DNA from: Elgaria multicarinata webbii
Lineage: Eukaryota > Chordata > Lepidosauria > Squamata > Anguidae
Reading direction: 5' to 3'
Assembly (NCBI RefSeq): GCF_023053635.1
Contig: NC_086172.1
Span: 21,729,501-21,793,500 of the forward strand
DNA: 64,000 nt
The position numbers and the translations under genes are program-made. The stretch's first letter is position 1. Every line of letters begins with the position of its first letter. A model generated the notes under the pieces. The model ran no database searches. It had not been told where the DNA came from and was given only the letters and a program-made list of their open reading frames with translations. This document shows, piece after piece, positions 21,712-48,254 of the stretch.

Positions 21712-23500
21712 TAGCCCCCAGGTAAATAAACCTCAGGCTTTATTTACTTGCCTGGCACTGCTTGACAAGCACTTGGCAACCACAATATGACTTGATGGCC
21801 ACACTACGCCTGAAATTGCACAGATTTTCGTGTAAAACCCAATCAACCCCTGTTTTAAATGTTAGATTAAGACTGGAGTGATCGGGTGCCATTTTAATGT
21901 TTCATATGTACGGATTACGCTTCATGAATTCTGTGGACCGCTGTTGATGATTTTAACATTTCTGTATCATATGAACACAAAGTGTTGGCCCTGTTGACTT
22001 TGTAGAACCAACCTTCCAGATGTCTTAGTTCATTTTCATATACAACAGTAAAATGCATCTTTGAGTCCTCTCTCATCCTAATTTGTGCCACATGTCAATG
22101 TAATGAATATAGGACCCACAGTGGTACAGACATTTCATTCTGCACTCTAGTCAATGTAAGTTTTGCATTTATTTAGTGATTTAAGCCTGAACTGTATAAC
22201 GGTACTTACTCTTTATGTTATTCCCACGCCTCTCATAGGACCAACCTCAAACTATTCAATTTGATTTGATAAATCAGTGCCAGGAATTTGCTACCTCAAT
22301 GGGCCAGTTTGCACTATCAGGTAGCCCACTGCGGCTTATGTAAGCCATAGTGGGTTGAGGTGCATGCCAGCAGCTATTTTGAATATTCAACCCCTGGCAG
22401 AGGGTATCCACGATTTATCATGTTGTCTGAACCCAGACAGCGGTGGTTGTTTGAGGGTCAAACAATTTTCAAATAACTCATGGTCTGTTGTAGGGTTATT
22501 TTGCAGTGAGGGGATGGCCTACTCGGCATGTTTATGGTTTACACGTGGTAATTTTATTATTTTTACTTTAAAAGTGTATCATCACATACCTTATCCTTTT
22601 CTACAATAAAATTATGCTTATTTCCAAATAAATATGTATAGCATCAGGGCAGCAGAACAAACTCCATTTTGTTCCTGTAGTTATAATTAGTTAATTTTTT
22701 GTGGAAAGAAAAAAGTATGGAAGAAGCGGGGAAATACTTGCAGGTTACAAGTGGAAGATGATGTCATCTGGACCACTGGAAAACTGTGAATAAAAGACTC
22801 ATTTGGAAGTGTGACACAGATGTGTCTATTTCTTTAAGAATTGTGGACATACGTTCATGTGCTCAATAAAGAACTGAAATGTGGACCAACCCTCCCTCTC
22901 CCCATTATGAGCAGGAAATGAGGCGTAAAAAGGAAAATAGACTCCATCCTCAGCGTGGTTAGGAGTTGTTGGCTAAAGGAGAAGGTGGCCATTTCTGTAA
23001 GGCCCTGAATCCCTAGGAGCTGTGTAAAAACATCTGACAGTCATTTTCTCAAAAAGAATGTTCTGGAAAGACAGTGAGTACAGTAAAGATCCATCCTGTC
23101 TTCATAAAGCAGCAGAGAAAGTTGCAACTTCAGTGGAAATACTGACTTAAATTTTGGACTTATTTGGACAATTTTATTTATCAAGGATGATATGTGATGG
23201 CAGAAATTTTGAAGCTATCTATCTATTAATGATTAAACTTATGTATTATGTAAGAGACTGGTTCAAGTTATTATTTGCCTTTGAATTAATACCTTTGCTG
23301 TCTAAAAACCCTGTATTAGAATCCTTGGTTTAGGGTACATTGAAAGCAGATTGAGAAGAGAAAATATTGGTTACAAAAGCACCTTTACATGACTTATTGT
23401 CTTAAATATCTTCAATTTGTTGTAAATAGTTCTAATTCATCTGGATCTCTGAAGCTGTTTTTCGCTGTCGTCAGTTTTGGTACAGAGGGAATACTTACAG
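21712..23500. other. Intergenic stretch before C2orf80
   Basis: There is no recognised gene. Around 22.32-22.36 kb a short hairpin (AGCCCACTGCGGCTTA with AAGCCATAGTGGGTT) and, near 22.43 kb, ATGTTGTCTGAACCC resemble parts of the 12.16-kb transposon group. The ends are unclear. The untranslated first exon of C2orf80 may lie here or near 18.1 kb. Confidence 0.3.
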
Positions 23501-23502
23501 CC

Positions 23503-36647
<13,145 letters not shown>

Positions 36648-37269
36648 AAAGAACTACTTGTGAACCTTTATTTTCAAGAGTTTTTGTTTGGTTTTTTAAG
36701 TCAAGTGAATAATCCTCCACTAATAATCCTCATCCAGAGGACTAGACCAGACAAAGCAACTGGTCCTATGCAGCTGGATCCTATGCATGTTTACTAATTG
36801 AACTCACTGTACATAGGATTGCAGTCTTAAGGTAGTGTTGGAAGCTAAAATCAGTGTCAGAGCCAAGACTCTCCTCCTCCAGCATTTTACATTTATCAAC
36901 AGACTTCACCGTTGCAAAGGAACTGATCCATGAGTACACTTTGGGCCTCTTTTTGCTTCAGGGATTCCTACAGATGTTCAACCCCACCTCTGCTCTGTAC
37001 GTAGATCTCCAAAGCTGTTTGTAGATGGACTAATAGAACTCGGCCTCCGTTACTTCTCACTCAGATTCTTCTTTGGTTTTCACCATGGTGGCGGAAATTT
37101 CTCTCCCGCTGATGAAAATAGGAAGAGACATAAGCAGCAATTTAGTCACTGTGACCATTTTGACTGTCGATGTCCTTCCTATCCATGACACTCATAAATT
37201 GTCCCAGTCCCAGTCTACAGGACCACAATCACAGTAGTTAACTTATGCTTCTCTGTTTTACTCATATTT

Positions 37270-37800
37270 AAACTGAAGATCTCTCATTCCCATAGATACA
37301 CCAGATACCCTGAGATTGTACTAAAACTTGAGAAGTTTTGAGAAGTTATACAATTTATGATTTCTAGATGTGTTACTGTAATAGCTATAACATCCATGTA
37401 GAGCAAGATTTTATCATAACATTCAATTATCTTTATTACAGATATCTTAACATAATCTCTTATTATTCCTAATGGTTCCACTACTAACACGAGTCAATTG
37501 GGAACTGGATCTTCTTTCTATGTATCCCTATCAAGTTTAAATATATTTCCTACATAACCATTAACTTGGATAAATAACCATAAAGTTGCATGTGTGTTAT
37601 TATACACAGCATCAATATATTTTTTATGAAAATGTCTTCCATAATAAAATTGTGATGGAAGAATCCTGGTGGACATAATCTCCTTTATTGTAGTTGTGAA
37701 GATCTCGTGAAAAATTGTATAATGCGCCACCCTGTTGAAACTAGTTGTCTCTTTTCAAGATGTCAGTGAAAATTAGATCGCCATGAGCTAAAAGAAAACC
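37270..37800 (-). mobile_element. L1-type LINE reverse-transcriptase fragment
   Basis: Minus-strand frames give YIDAVYNNTHATLWLFIQVN and IECYDKILLYMDVIAITVTH, then FSSFSTISGY. These align with the L1 RT blocks around NG..S and YADD..FSGY. The catalytic ADD is replaced (MDV) and the frame is broken, so it is dead. Confidence 0.6.
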
Positions 37801-38041
37801 TGGGATGTTCTCTTGTTGCTAAATTTGGGGTTAATTTCTTAACAGAGAGGTGCTAGGGCTCAGGTCTGGCTAAATGTCATACCCTCTACCTGGAAACGCT
37901 TTGCCCTAATTCCAAATGTTGTTTGGGCTTGTTATGATTATTAGGTGGTGAGGAAGGGGCATTCTGAAGATACTCAGATGAACTTTATGATTCTTTCACA
38001 TGCAGCAGGGCTGGCATTGAAAACAGATTCTGGTGCTAAGC

Positions 38042-38170
38042 TAGCCTTCCCCAACCTGGTACCATTCAGATGTTATGCATGTCAATTCTCACCAGCTCCA
38101 GCTAGCATAGCCAATGTTCAGAAATAATGGGAATTGTACTCTAGAACATCTGGAGAACACCAGGCTGGGC
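38042..38170. mobile_element. hAT MITE (CAGCCTTCC family), degraded
   Basis: AGCCTTCCCCAACCTGGTAC at one end faces GAACACCAGGCTGG at the other, with the shared core CATAGCCAATGTTCAG and GGGAATTGTACTCTAGAACA. Confidence 0.65.
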
Positions 38171-38379
38171 TAGATCCTGTTGAGTCCTGGCTCTGACTAC
38201 ATCTTGACTACACAGTGTTCATTATATTTGAAAGTATTAGGCTTATTTTGTCTTCTATGATATAGCACAGGATACTCTCCAGTCCTGGCAAGGATGAGTC
38301 CATGGTACAGTCTGGTCAGGCGGGAGTTTGGAGCAGATAGCCGGAGCAGCCAATAAACAAACAAGGAGCTTGTATCTCA

Positions 38380-38525
38380 GCCTTCCCCAATCGGGTGTTC
38401 TTCCGGTGGTTTGGAGCACACTTCTCAGCATTCCTGCCCCTTGGCATGCCGGCTGTGACCGAGGGGAGTGGAAATCCAAAATATCTGGAGGGCATCAGCT
38501 CGGTGAAGGTCACAAGTTTGGGAAG
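38380..38525. mobile_element. hAT MITE (CAGCCTTCC family), degraded
   Basis: CAGCCTTCCCCAATCGGGTG at the left and AATATCTGGAGGGCATCAGC at the right mark a further copy. Confidence 0.65.
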
Positions 38526-38639
38526 TAAGTGTTGTCTGAGGGAGGTCCTTCAGGAGCTGGAGAGATCCAAGGGAAAAGTCAATGAGGACTAGTTGCTGGC
38601 TGAGCTTGAGGCTAAGGCTGGAACTACACAGTATGAAGC

Positions 38640-40540
38640 AAGCCTGGAGCTCCCAGCATGATGTTTGCTGCTAATGGGAGAACCAAAGTGGGGGATTTGC
38701 TGGGAAGATTTTGTGGGCAGGTAGTTGGTGCTTAACCCTTTCTACGCTGACCAAAACTCCTCTGCTAACGCTGCCCTGCCTGGTTCCAAGACTAGAAGAA
38801 ATTCTGCTGTGTTGAAAACAGTCCGGAGGACATTTGCAGGTGGGGGGAGGGCTCAGCACCCACCATTCTGCAAGCCATTTCATTCATGAACCAAGAAGAA
38901 CTTTGGGGGATATACATATTATCAATATAATGTATAATTCGCCCTAACATTGGAACCCTATCCATCAATGAATCAATCAGTCAAGTTTATTATGGTAAAT
39001 AACCAGCATATTGGAATCCTAAGCCTTTGTGCCTTCCTTTCTCTTCCCCACCCTGCTGATTTCTGTCCTTTCTCCCTGGCAAAAACGATGGTGATCCCAC
39101 AAAAAGCAAGTCTATATTTTACCTGGATTTTTTTGTAAACGTTTATATTCTCTGTGAAACAACGCAAATGAAAGCACTTAGGAGGATGGCAGAAACCCAA
39201 CCCTCATTGAGTAGTTATTGGAGGGAACCTAGGACAGGGGTAACTCCACTGTTGCTGTGTACGTACAAGGGTCACCGTAAGTGCAGCAGTTTAAAAACAG
39301 CAAAGGTTTCACTAGCAAACACGCCTTGCAAGACTACATTGCAAATTTGAGCTGCAGCGTAGTCAAGTTCTTACAATAGGGGGAGGCAACTAGTGGCCGG
39401 GGCAGGGGGGTCCTAGCCAGCCCATCTAGCTCCATGCATGGTCCCTGATCCCAAAATACCCACCCCAATGTGCATTTCAGTTCCTTCCTCTTCGAGCTGA
39501 GGCGCAGGAAAGGGATTCATTAACCTGCTTCCTCTAGCTGAGGAAAGGGGTTCCTGGCCGAGGTCAGGACCACATTTTTCTGCCGAATCACATTTTCCAA
39601 ATCTCATCCACATTTTCCTCTGGCTGAGAAAAGAGTTTCATTACCCCCTGTGGCGTTACACCCCACAAGTCAGTTCCCTAATGTATGTCTAGAATTTGTA
39701 AGTCTGTTGTGTTTAGAATGTTGACCTGAATGGGTGGAAATTGAATATCTTAGGAGGGGAGAGGAGGATAGATAAGGGAATGACTGAGTTGATAGGGAGG
39801 TGTTTTTTTTTTAAGTACTTTGGTTTGAGGGAGAATGAGAGGATCAGGGTAAAGAGGGTTGTCTTTTGAGTGTGCAGATAGTCAGTTGGTGTATATTAAA
39901 CAATCTTGATAATAAAGAAAGTTCAAAAGAAAGGAAAGCGTGTATGAGAAGAGAGAAAGGATTGGATGAGAGGTCTGAAAAGTTTTCTTATGAAACAAAG
40001 TTGGTGAACACTGAAATAATTTTTTATTCAGTTTGTTTTACTACCACAAAAATCCCTCGTGTCTCCTTGGCATTTATCATCTGCAGTTATATACATATAA
40101 CACCCGTTCTGACATTAATTCACCATCAGCACATATAATTCACAGCGCATTATTTTATTCCTGAAAATTTTCCTGTTTAAACCCTTTCTCCACAGAGTTT
40201 GTAGAAAGGGGGTGTTTGACCCTCACCTCAGGCTCATAAAGTGGTGGCGCTTAGCTTGAGCAGGGAGTGTCCGCGGACAGGCCTGTTGTAAAGAGCCTGT
40301 GTCGTGGCACACACACACACCCCACTTTCCTGCAGCGAGAACAGCAACGGAGGATTTCCCATAGACTCCTCCTGTAATGCACCTTCAGTGCCTGGCGTTG
40401 CTAGTGAGCCAAGACAGTGGCAAAAGGGAATGAGCAGCTGACATGCATGTCAGAGAGGGGATGGCTCTGCGAAAGCCTGTAGAGCAGAGGGTAAAAAAGC
40501 CCTGCACCTCAGTCGTGGCTTGGAAGGGAGGGAGGGGAGT
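38640..40540. other. Stretch without recognised genes
   Basis: No coding exon or full repeat was recognised. The segment has a short CA run at 40310, and part of 40.18-40.50 kb is GC-richer but without an open frame I can support. Confidence 0.25.
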
Positions 40541-40547
40541 GGCTAGA

Positions 40548-40673
40548 GCAGCCTTCCTCAACCTGAAGCCCTCCCAGTGTTTTGGGCTTCAGCCCCAGCC
40601 AGCATGGCCAATGGTCAGGAATGCCGGGAGTTGTCCAAAACATCTGGAGTTTGGGAAAGGTTAGGTTGGGCTA
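40548..40673. mobile_element. hAT MITE (CAGCCTTCC family)
   Basis: CAGCCTTCCTCAACCTGAAG runs to GGGAAAGGTTAGGTT. GGCTAGAG occurs at both borders as an 8-bp duplication. The core CAGCATGGCCAATGGTCAGG is typical. Confidence 0.75.
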
Positions 40674-41019
40674 GAGCAGGCTGTGTTTCTGACCTCTCCA
40701 GTCCTTGCTCAGTCTAAGTGTCTCCCAAACATCACTGACAAAAATGTCCAAAAGATTACTTGAGAAAAAGAAGGACATGTACACAGTGTTGAGGTGAAAC
40801 AGGCATGAGGCATCCTACTTGCTTTCATACATTTCTTTGAATGTTATTTGTCAGAGTTTAGCGATGTCAGAAGTTGGTAAGTCCAGCCCCATGTCCCATT
40901 GGTATCTATGAATCTGGGTTTATTATAATCTAAGGCTAATTTTTATACTTTATTTCTTTAGAGTAGACTATATATCCTGCCTTTCTAAGCAAAATTCAAA
41001 ACAGCATATTATCTTATCT

Positions 41020-41065
41020 CTGCAATCTGTACAGCACCATGTACATTGATGGTGCTATATAAATA

Positions 41066-41098
<33 letters not shown>
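41020..41098 (+). mobile_element. LINE tail with (TAA)n
   Basis: TGTACAGCACCATGTACATT and GATGGTGCTATATAAATAA are the last bases of the family also seen at 48.0 and 51.8 kb. Confidence 0.7.
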
Positions 41099-41249
41099 GA
41101 CACTCTGGGACTCCAGCTATGGATACTTTTATCACCACACATGAATAGGAACTACATTTTCACTCCTTTTTTTTATGATGAGATAGCCTGCCTGCCTCGA
41201 TTGCAGGAGGAAGACCCAGAGTTGCATAGCTGGGCCCAGTCACTTGCCA

Positions 41250-43545
41250 GGAAATAGCTATGCTGATATGAAAGTTGAAACGGAGGAAGGCCCCTGGAAG
41301 GAACGGCATCCCACCAGATTTTTTGATTGATGGATCAACCAATGGATTGATGGATCCATTGGTGGATCCCAATGTTAGCAGCCTTATTTACATTTATTGA
41401 TAGAACTGGGAAATTTCCCCAAGATTGGGCAGTGGCTATTGTGTAGCCCATTTATAAAAAAGGCGACCGGTCAGACCCCAAGAATTATCACCCTATAAGT
41501 CTACTAGATGTTATTAGCAAATTATATGTAAGATATCTTTTAGACAATTTAGAAAATGGGGTATTTGGGGAGAACCTCCTGGCCGAAAAACAAGTGTGGT
41601 AGATCTACAGTTGACCATTGCTTTCTATTAAAATACTTGGTAGGGAAATATACATTCCTCCCGCCCTCGTCACTCACTTTTTGCTGCATTTGTAGATCTC
41701 TGAGCAGCCTTCAATTCTATATCTAGATCCCCGCCTTTGGCACAAGGTTACACTTTTAAATGTTGGTCATAAGTTGCTTAGGAGAATACAGGGACTGTGT
41801 GAGAATTCTAGTTTGCATGTGAGAGTCTCTTTGGGTGGAGATCTTTCGGATCCTACTGTCATCAACAAAGGAGTGCACCAGGAATGTCCGCTAGCACCTC
41901 TCTTAGTTAATCTATATTTTAATGACATCGTTTCCTTCTTATCTACCCTATTTCTTCGATTCGAAGATGCACTTTTTCCCCATATAAACATCTCTAAAAA
42001 TGGGGTGTGTCTTAGAATCGCGAGTGTGTCTTAGTTGTTGTTTTTTCTGTTGGTGGTACTGAAATTAGTGTGTGTCTTACAATCGATGAAATATGGTAGT
42101 ACTGGTTTCTCCCCACCTTGTCTAAAGGACAGGAACATCTCAGTGTGATTATATGCAGATGACGCCGTTCTCCTGTCATACACCCAGGTGGGGATGCGTA
42201 GGCTTTTAAGAGCTTTAAGCTCATATTGTATGAGGGAAGCCCTTCAGGTCAACTACGATAAAAGTAAAATCTTAGTTTTTGGCAAAAGGAGGAAGGAATA
42301 CCGATAGCAGCTACTGTAGATAGCCGACTACTTGACCAGGTCAATAAGTACAAATATCTTGGAATGACATTTCAAAGTTCAGGATCCTGGTCTGAGCATG
42401 TGAAAGCAACAGTCTGCAACTGGCAATGACACTCTTTGCTTTGCAGCAGGACCAGGTGGAAACATGGTAGCCCCCTTAATAGAGCTATACAAAAGTAAAT
42501 TACTCCCCCCAGATTTTATATGGGGTACCTGCCTGGGCCCATGCAGACATTACCTCATTGGAGTCAACGCAGCATGAATTCTTATCCAGAGTACTCGGGG
42601 TACCTAGATCCACCTCCAAGGCCATTGCCTGATTAGAAACAACTTGTCATTCAGTGGGTGTGCTTGTCCAAAAAGCAGCCATCTTCTTTTGGCTAAAGAT
42701 AGTGTTCTCATTGGTCTCACCCTTGGTTTTATCAGCATATGAAGATATGGGGAAAGACTCATGGGCAGACAAGATAAGCATATCTATCTCTGAGTTGGGC
42801 TTTTCGCAAACATACCTACTAGCAAGGGAGTTTGATAGTGCCAGAGAGGAGGTCTTTAGAAGGGTACATGAGGTTGACATCCAGACAGCAATGGCCGTCG
42901 CTGCTGGGAGTCATTCCAATGTGATCTATAAAAGTATTTTTACCTTCCTGGGGAAGGTCCTCCTGTACTTAACTTCTATCACCTCATATGAGCTTCTATC
43001 ACCTCATATGGGCTTGCGACTCGGTGCAGACTGAATTCACTCCAGCTGATGGAGGTGAGGGCATGCTATAGGTCCCACCACAGTGTGACAACAGATTGCC
43101 CAGCCGGCTGTCTCAAGGTAGAGGACATGGTACCCTTCCTAGCCGAGTGCCCCTTGTACGCAGAGCTGAGGAAGCAATATCTTGGGCCCTTGATAGTTGG
43201 GTCTAATGATAACTCCTCTGTAAGCATCACTCGTAACACTATCGGCTGGTACAGATTATTACACATCATATAGGACTGCCAAGTTTGTCAAACGGGCTCT
43301 GGAGAAACGAAAGTCACTGGAAGCCATCAACGACTAAACTTATTAATATAATATATATAACATGTTAGCAAATATTGTCCAGGATTACAAGATGTTTTAA
43401 TTTGCTCTTGTTAGCCATTTTATTAACACTTTGTATTTTGGTTTTCCCTCTGGCGAGAGGAGTATTTTATTACGTTTCTGTATGTGCATGTCCTGACTGG
43501 CTAATAAGCAATAAACTGTTGTTGTTGCTGTTGTTGTTGTTGTTA
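41250..43545 (+). mobile_element. Degraded LINE with reverse-transcriptase domain
   Basis: Pieces in order: KRRKAPGRNGIPPDF (RT block 0), YHPISLLDVISKLYVR, GVHQECPLAPLLVNLYFNDI, the catalytic block LYADDAVLLS (about 42149), INYDKSKILVFGK-like residues, and a C-terminal Cys patch LAECPLYAELRKQYLG. The 3' end reads GCTAATAAGCAATAAACTG followed by (TTG)n. Several stops and frame changes break it, and a MITE sits at 41942-42096. The Cys-patch end resembles the LINE at 0.24-0.92 kb. Confidence 0.8.
41942..42096. mobile_element. MITE nested in the LINE
   Basis: CTACCCTATTTCTTCGATTC and, inverted, CTACCATATTTCATCGATTG form terminal repeats that continue into GAAGATGCAC and TAAGACACAC. It interrupts the LINE reading frame between NDIV and the YADD block. 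Confidence 0.75.
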
Positions 43546-43989
43546 AATTAAATAATCTCATTTACCTCTCCTTGGACTTTCTTTTTCATAGCTTGCAGTG
43601 AACAGAAGGTTGCTTACACCCTTTGATTCTTACCTTGCACACACTAAAGGTCCTAACTTTAAGTATTGTTTAGATCATAAATCCTTCAGTGCAGACAATT
43701 ATCCTTTGACTATATAGCTAGATTGCCTGATGGACAGTTGTGTAACTATGCTGTCCCCTTCTGGCGTTTGAGGACAATTTGCTGTTCAAAGGAATTCTTT
43801 TTCAAAAAGCTTGAGAAAGAAAGAAAAAAGTTCTCTATTAAGCAGAAATTAAAAATAAATGCGATTCTCTCATTTGTGCTGTGTTTTGTTTCAGACTCCT
43901 AACATCTATTTATGTATTCCAAGGTTAACATCCTGTGAATCCTTCAGGGCTCTAAATGTCACATTTGCTGTGAATTTAAAGAGATACAA

Positions 43990-44545
43990 ATTAGTTTAAG
44001 TTGATACCCTGGCAGCTCAATCAATCCCGCTTGCACTGGCTGCCTGTATGTTTCCGAGCCCAATTCGAGGTGCTGGTTTTGACCTATAAAGCCTTACATG
44101 GCTTGGGACCATAATACCTGACAGAAAGCCTCTCCCGATGTGAATATACCCGCTCACTACGTTCAACATCTAAGGTCCTCCCCCGGGTGCCTACTCCGAG
44201 AGAGGCTCGGAGTGTGGCAACGAGGGACAGGGCCTTTTCGGTGGTGGCCCCCAGACTATGGAACAATCTCCCTGACGAGGCTCGCCTGGCGCCAACGCTG
44301 CTATCTTTCCGGCGCCAGGTTAAGACTTTCCTCTTTGCCCAGGCATATGGCGGCACATCTTAATCACCCACATGTTTAGTTTTTTAACGGTTTTTAATGC
44401 TTTATGTGTGCATGTTCTGTGTTTTAGAATTTTAAATTTTGTATACTCGTTTTTATCTTAATTTTAGAATTTCTGTAAACCACCCCGAGAGCCCTGGCTA
44501 TGGGAGTGGTATATAAGTGCAATAAATAAATAAATAAATAAATAT
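43990..44545 (+). mobile_element. L2-like LINE 3' end
   Basis: It encodes LHWLPVCFRAQFEVLVLTYK, ALHGLGP, RAFSVVAPRLWNNLPDEARL and TFLFAQAYGG. The 3' UTR and (AATA)n follow. One stop lies after GLGP. It is the closest relative of the 7.99-kb copy. Confidence 0.85.
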
Positions 44546-44968
44546 GAACTCTGCAGCCAATTAAGATCTAGGGGACAAGGCTCTGCTCCACAGACCATTT
44601 GGCTGAGAAGTCAAACATTTATTTATTCATTTCGTTTCTATATAGCCCAATACATGCTTACAGCCAGGGTTCCTGATTGTTAGAAGGACTGAAACCAGGT
44701 TCAGCCCAAACAAGCTTACAATCTGCCTTTAGACCTTCTCACCTAATGCAGAAGGTCAGGGGTGGTGGGAAAGGAGGTGTCACATGCAACCCCTACAGCC
44801 CCTCTGCAGATGCAGTTTCAAAATGCCAAAGAGGACTGATGTTTTGGGCTACATGTGTACCAAATTTCAACTTTCTATCTGTGTTGATATCTCCATTAGT
44901 GAGGTGAGTAAGTGAAACAGAAGAGGGGTGGGTGTGTCGTGTGTCTTTTTAAGATTTGATTAGATTCT

Positions 44969-45252
44969 GGCTCAGTTCAGTCGTCCTGCCAAACCATGTT
45001 TTGTATTCATCATAGTTTAGGACTCAAGATCTGCTTCCAAACATAATAAGAACAACTTGGTTTAGAGATGCTTATTTGCTTCTGTTACCCACTCTAGTTT
45101 CTAAAGCACAAGGGCAGATCAGCGGCTAAAATTAGGGTATGTCTAGGCATGATTTGGGGTTCTAATTTGTTGGCTGATCACAATTTGGATGTCACGTCAA
45201 ACCAGAGTTAAACTTCTATAATCATAATTTGGTGTAGTGTCTGAATTGAGCC
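44969..45252. mobile_element. DNA transposon, MITE-like
   Basis: GGCTCAGTTCAGTCGTCCTG and, inverted, GGCTCAATTCAGACACTACA form ends that continue into CCAAACCATG and CCAAATTATG. No clear target duplication was found. Confidence 0.6.
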
Positions 45253-45289
45253 ACTGGCTTTGTTAGGATGTGGCAGTAAACCACAGTGT

Positions 45290-46040
45290 CAAAATTATTA
45301 ATATTTACTTTTTAATAAATCTACAAATTTACAAAACTAACATACATCTACATCATATCATTTATATATACTTTTATAAGCTAAGCATCGTAAATCATCA
45401 TAACAATCTTACTAGGGCAAATTCCCCTGTTCCATAGATCCCATATTATATATCAGTAATTACATCAACTGCGAAAAACTTTATAATTATTTATATTAAA
45501 AATTTGACTCAGATATTCAATAAATGGTGCCTACAAAACCTCAAAGATTTCTCTTTCTGTCTACCTTCTCTTAGGTGCACCAATTCTGTAAGATTGGACA
45601 TTGGGACTATATGCCATATCTTATTCAACTATTACTTTCCTGACGGCACACTGGCTGAACTATGATTCAGTGTTAGGTGAGCACGTATTCCTCTCTCTCC
45701 TCTCCTTCTCTGGTGCAGCTGTGAGGAGGAGGTTGGAAGGATCCGTTCCTGGTTGAAACAAACCATGGTTTCCATTGCCACATATCCTTGAGCAGACACG
45801 TACGCAAACATGCATCTGTACATGTATACCTGATAGACACAAAACTATCAGGATTTGGGGCAGAAGCATGAAACATACACAGCAGATTATACTCAGTGGA
45901 CAATGTGGGCAAATTAGTTCATGTACACTGGCAAAATTCTAGCTTGCACCGAAGAGGTTTTTATTTGATTTGATTTTTTTTAAAAAAAATTACAGAAAGA
46001 AAGAACTGCTTAGAATTTCACCTCCTGGCACTGGACTGGA
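45290..46040. other. AT-rich stretch, unassigned
   Basis: There is no recognised gene. The part at 45.30-45.60 kb is AT-rich and could be an old LINE 3' UTR, but nothing diagnostic is visible. Confidence 0.25.
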
Positions 46041-46049
46041 AGACTACTT

Positions 46050-46145
46050 CTTATTTATTTATATAGCACCATCAATGTCCATGGTGCTGTACTTAGTAGA
46101 AGAATAAAATAGCAACACCCTGCCATATAGGCTTACATTCTAATA
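46050..46145 (-). mobile_element. LINE tail (GTAAGCCTAT family)
   Basis: The minus strand reads AGAATGTAAGCCTATATGGC and CAGCACCATGGACATTGATG, then an AT tail. Confidence 0.7.
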
Positions 46146-46329
46146 ATTGCTACTTATTAGTAGCAATGATAAGGCAAGAGAAAATGGAGGCAGGGAGTAA
46201 TGGTTTGCCAAATAAGGAGCGGAGAAGGCACTAGGGAAAAGGCAAGGCCGTCTTTGGAGGCCTAAGCACAAAGCGGAAGCTTGAGTTTTCATGACACAGG
46301 GTTGGCCTTGCAAGGGCCGGAATGAATAG

Positions 46330-47100
46330 ATTGTGAATGACATCAGGAGAATTAAAGTCAAAGCAAGTATATTTACCTGTTTCAAAGAAAAGGGGAACCC
46401 AGAAGGCACTGAGTACTCTATATTCACTGGGCTTCTGGCCACTAATGCATGATGGTATAATCACTGCTGTCCAGAAGGTCACCATGGGCTTCATTCCTAT
46501 GCAGACCAAGGCTGATGTAAGCAATGAGGGGGGACTCATGAGAAGCGAAGCTGTGTGGAATGCAGTTGCAAAAGGAGAACTTGGAATGGAGGCCTGAAGA
46601 ATGGAGAAGCAAGAGAACTGATGGAAGGAGGAAGGGAAACTAACTCAGTGTTGGACGCCCCTGACCTGAGATCCCAGAAAAGACTAGCACAACACCCTTG
46701 GGCTCTTTGCTTGGCCACAGGAAGGACAAACCATTGAGCTTAAAGCCAACAGTCCTTAACAGCCCTACTGCTTACTTCTACATTGAGGTGTGGGATTCCA
46801 GGATCTCAGAGTCACACACAAAGGTCTGCAGCCCCAAATATTGTGATTATGCACATAGTCCTTCAAGTTTCTCAGGCAGTGGATTGAACTCCCAATGTGG
46901 ACGGGCAGCACCAGTGAAATGGGCATTGCCTGAATGCAGTAAAGGGTGCTTCACTGGGCATGAGGCTGAAGCGCTATCTGGGTAAACAAGGCAGCAAGGT
47001 CATGCAAGCAGCCTGGAAAGGTGGGTTTGGCCTGAGAGGGCAGGATACTACTTCAGAGTGGATCACGAGGAACAGACAGCATGCCAGGTGGCCACTGGGA
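46330..47100. other. Stretch without recognised genes
   Basis: No coding exon or repeat was recognised. The open frames here lack homology that I can name. Confidence 0.25.
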
Positions 47101-47139
47101 GGATAATAGAGCAAAGCAACTATGTGTCTGAGCTCTATC

Positions 47140-47460
47140 AGACAAGCATTTTATTGCACACTCATTACTGAGCACTCATGGATTTTCGCAGGTCCCTCTC
47201 ATGATGTCGTCTGCCTCCTGACCCTTCTAGCCTTCTTCACGCGACAAAAAAAACATCCCAGTAAGTCTGACTTATTGTTTGAGACGGAACTTGCCGCTAT
47301 CTCCTGCTGTGTGCAGGAGAAGCAGCGCGATCAAAACGGCCCACTGAATGGGCCACGCGCAAGTTGTTTCAGAAGAGGAAGTAATGAGGGACAAACCCAT
47401 GGGCGGAGAAGTGACGGTAAGGAAACGGGGTTTTCCCCTATGTGATGACGCTCTCCGTGT
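47140..47460. repeat. Interspersed repeat related to 56.54 kb
   Basis: CATTTTATTGCACACTC, GAGCACTCATGGATTTTCGC and AGGTCCCTCTCATG correspond to TTTTATTGTGTGCTCTC, TTCACTCACGGTAATTTGCG and GGGTCCTTTACATG at 56.54 kb. This is a shared repeat, probably a DNA transposon, whose ends were not defined. Confidence 0.5.
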
Positions 47461-48024
47461 ACATCGGGTTCCATGAAAAAGAGGGCGACATCTTTGGACA
47501 TACTGAGAATGTGGCCAACTGAAGTATTAAATTCCGGCTCCTAGAATGAATGGAAGGCTTCCAGAGTCTCATATCCTCTTGAATGAAGGAGAGCTGGCTG
47601 ATTAGACTTGTCAAAAACCACGCTTCTCAGGAACAAACAGGTAGCGGTTCTCTGAACAAAAGAGGCTGTGACAGAATCACAGGATTGGGCCATATTTCCC
47701 ACCAGGGCTTTAGATTTGCCAGTTTATGCTACCCACGTGAGTTGGCTTAGCTACAGTGGTGTTTTGGAGATAAGGATGGCATTTGCATCTGGAGTTCCCC
47801 TTGTTTGCAGATCCACTCGAGAGCAACCCCTATTCATTTTGTTACAGTACAGGAAATGCAGGTCAAGGATGTGCTAGTAGTTAACGCATTGCCATCCGGA
47901 TCCTTTTGATCCTAGCTGCCATGGTTCCCTTGCCCATGCAGCCTTTCAAGACCAATAAAATATATTAGACAGATGTGTTTGACTACAACTCCCATCATCC
48001 CAACCAGCACGGCTTAAGCCTGAG

Positions 48025-48207
48025 TGTCATATACTGTTAGTTTTACCCTACCCAGTGCCTGTTTACCCTACCCTGTGCCTGTTTGCTTTCTCTTCCCCTC
48101 CTTATTGTTTTATCATGGTTTTATTAGAATGTAAGCCTATGCGGCAGGATCTCTCTATTTACTGTTTTACTCTGTACAGCACCATGTACATTGATGGTGC
48201 TATATAA

Positions 48208-48254
<47 letters not shown>

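Noticed and set aside
42654-43034. 126-codon open frame as a host protein
   Set aside because: It lies within the LINE, 3' of its YADD block, and reads as the degraded C-terminal part of that element.
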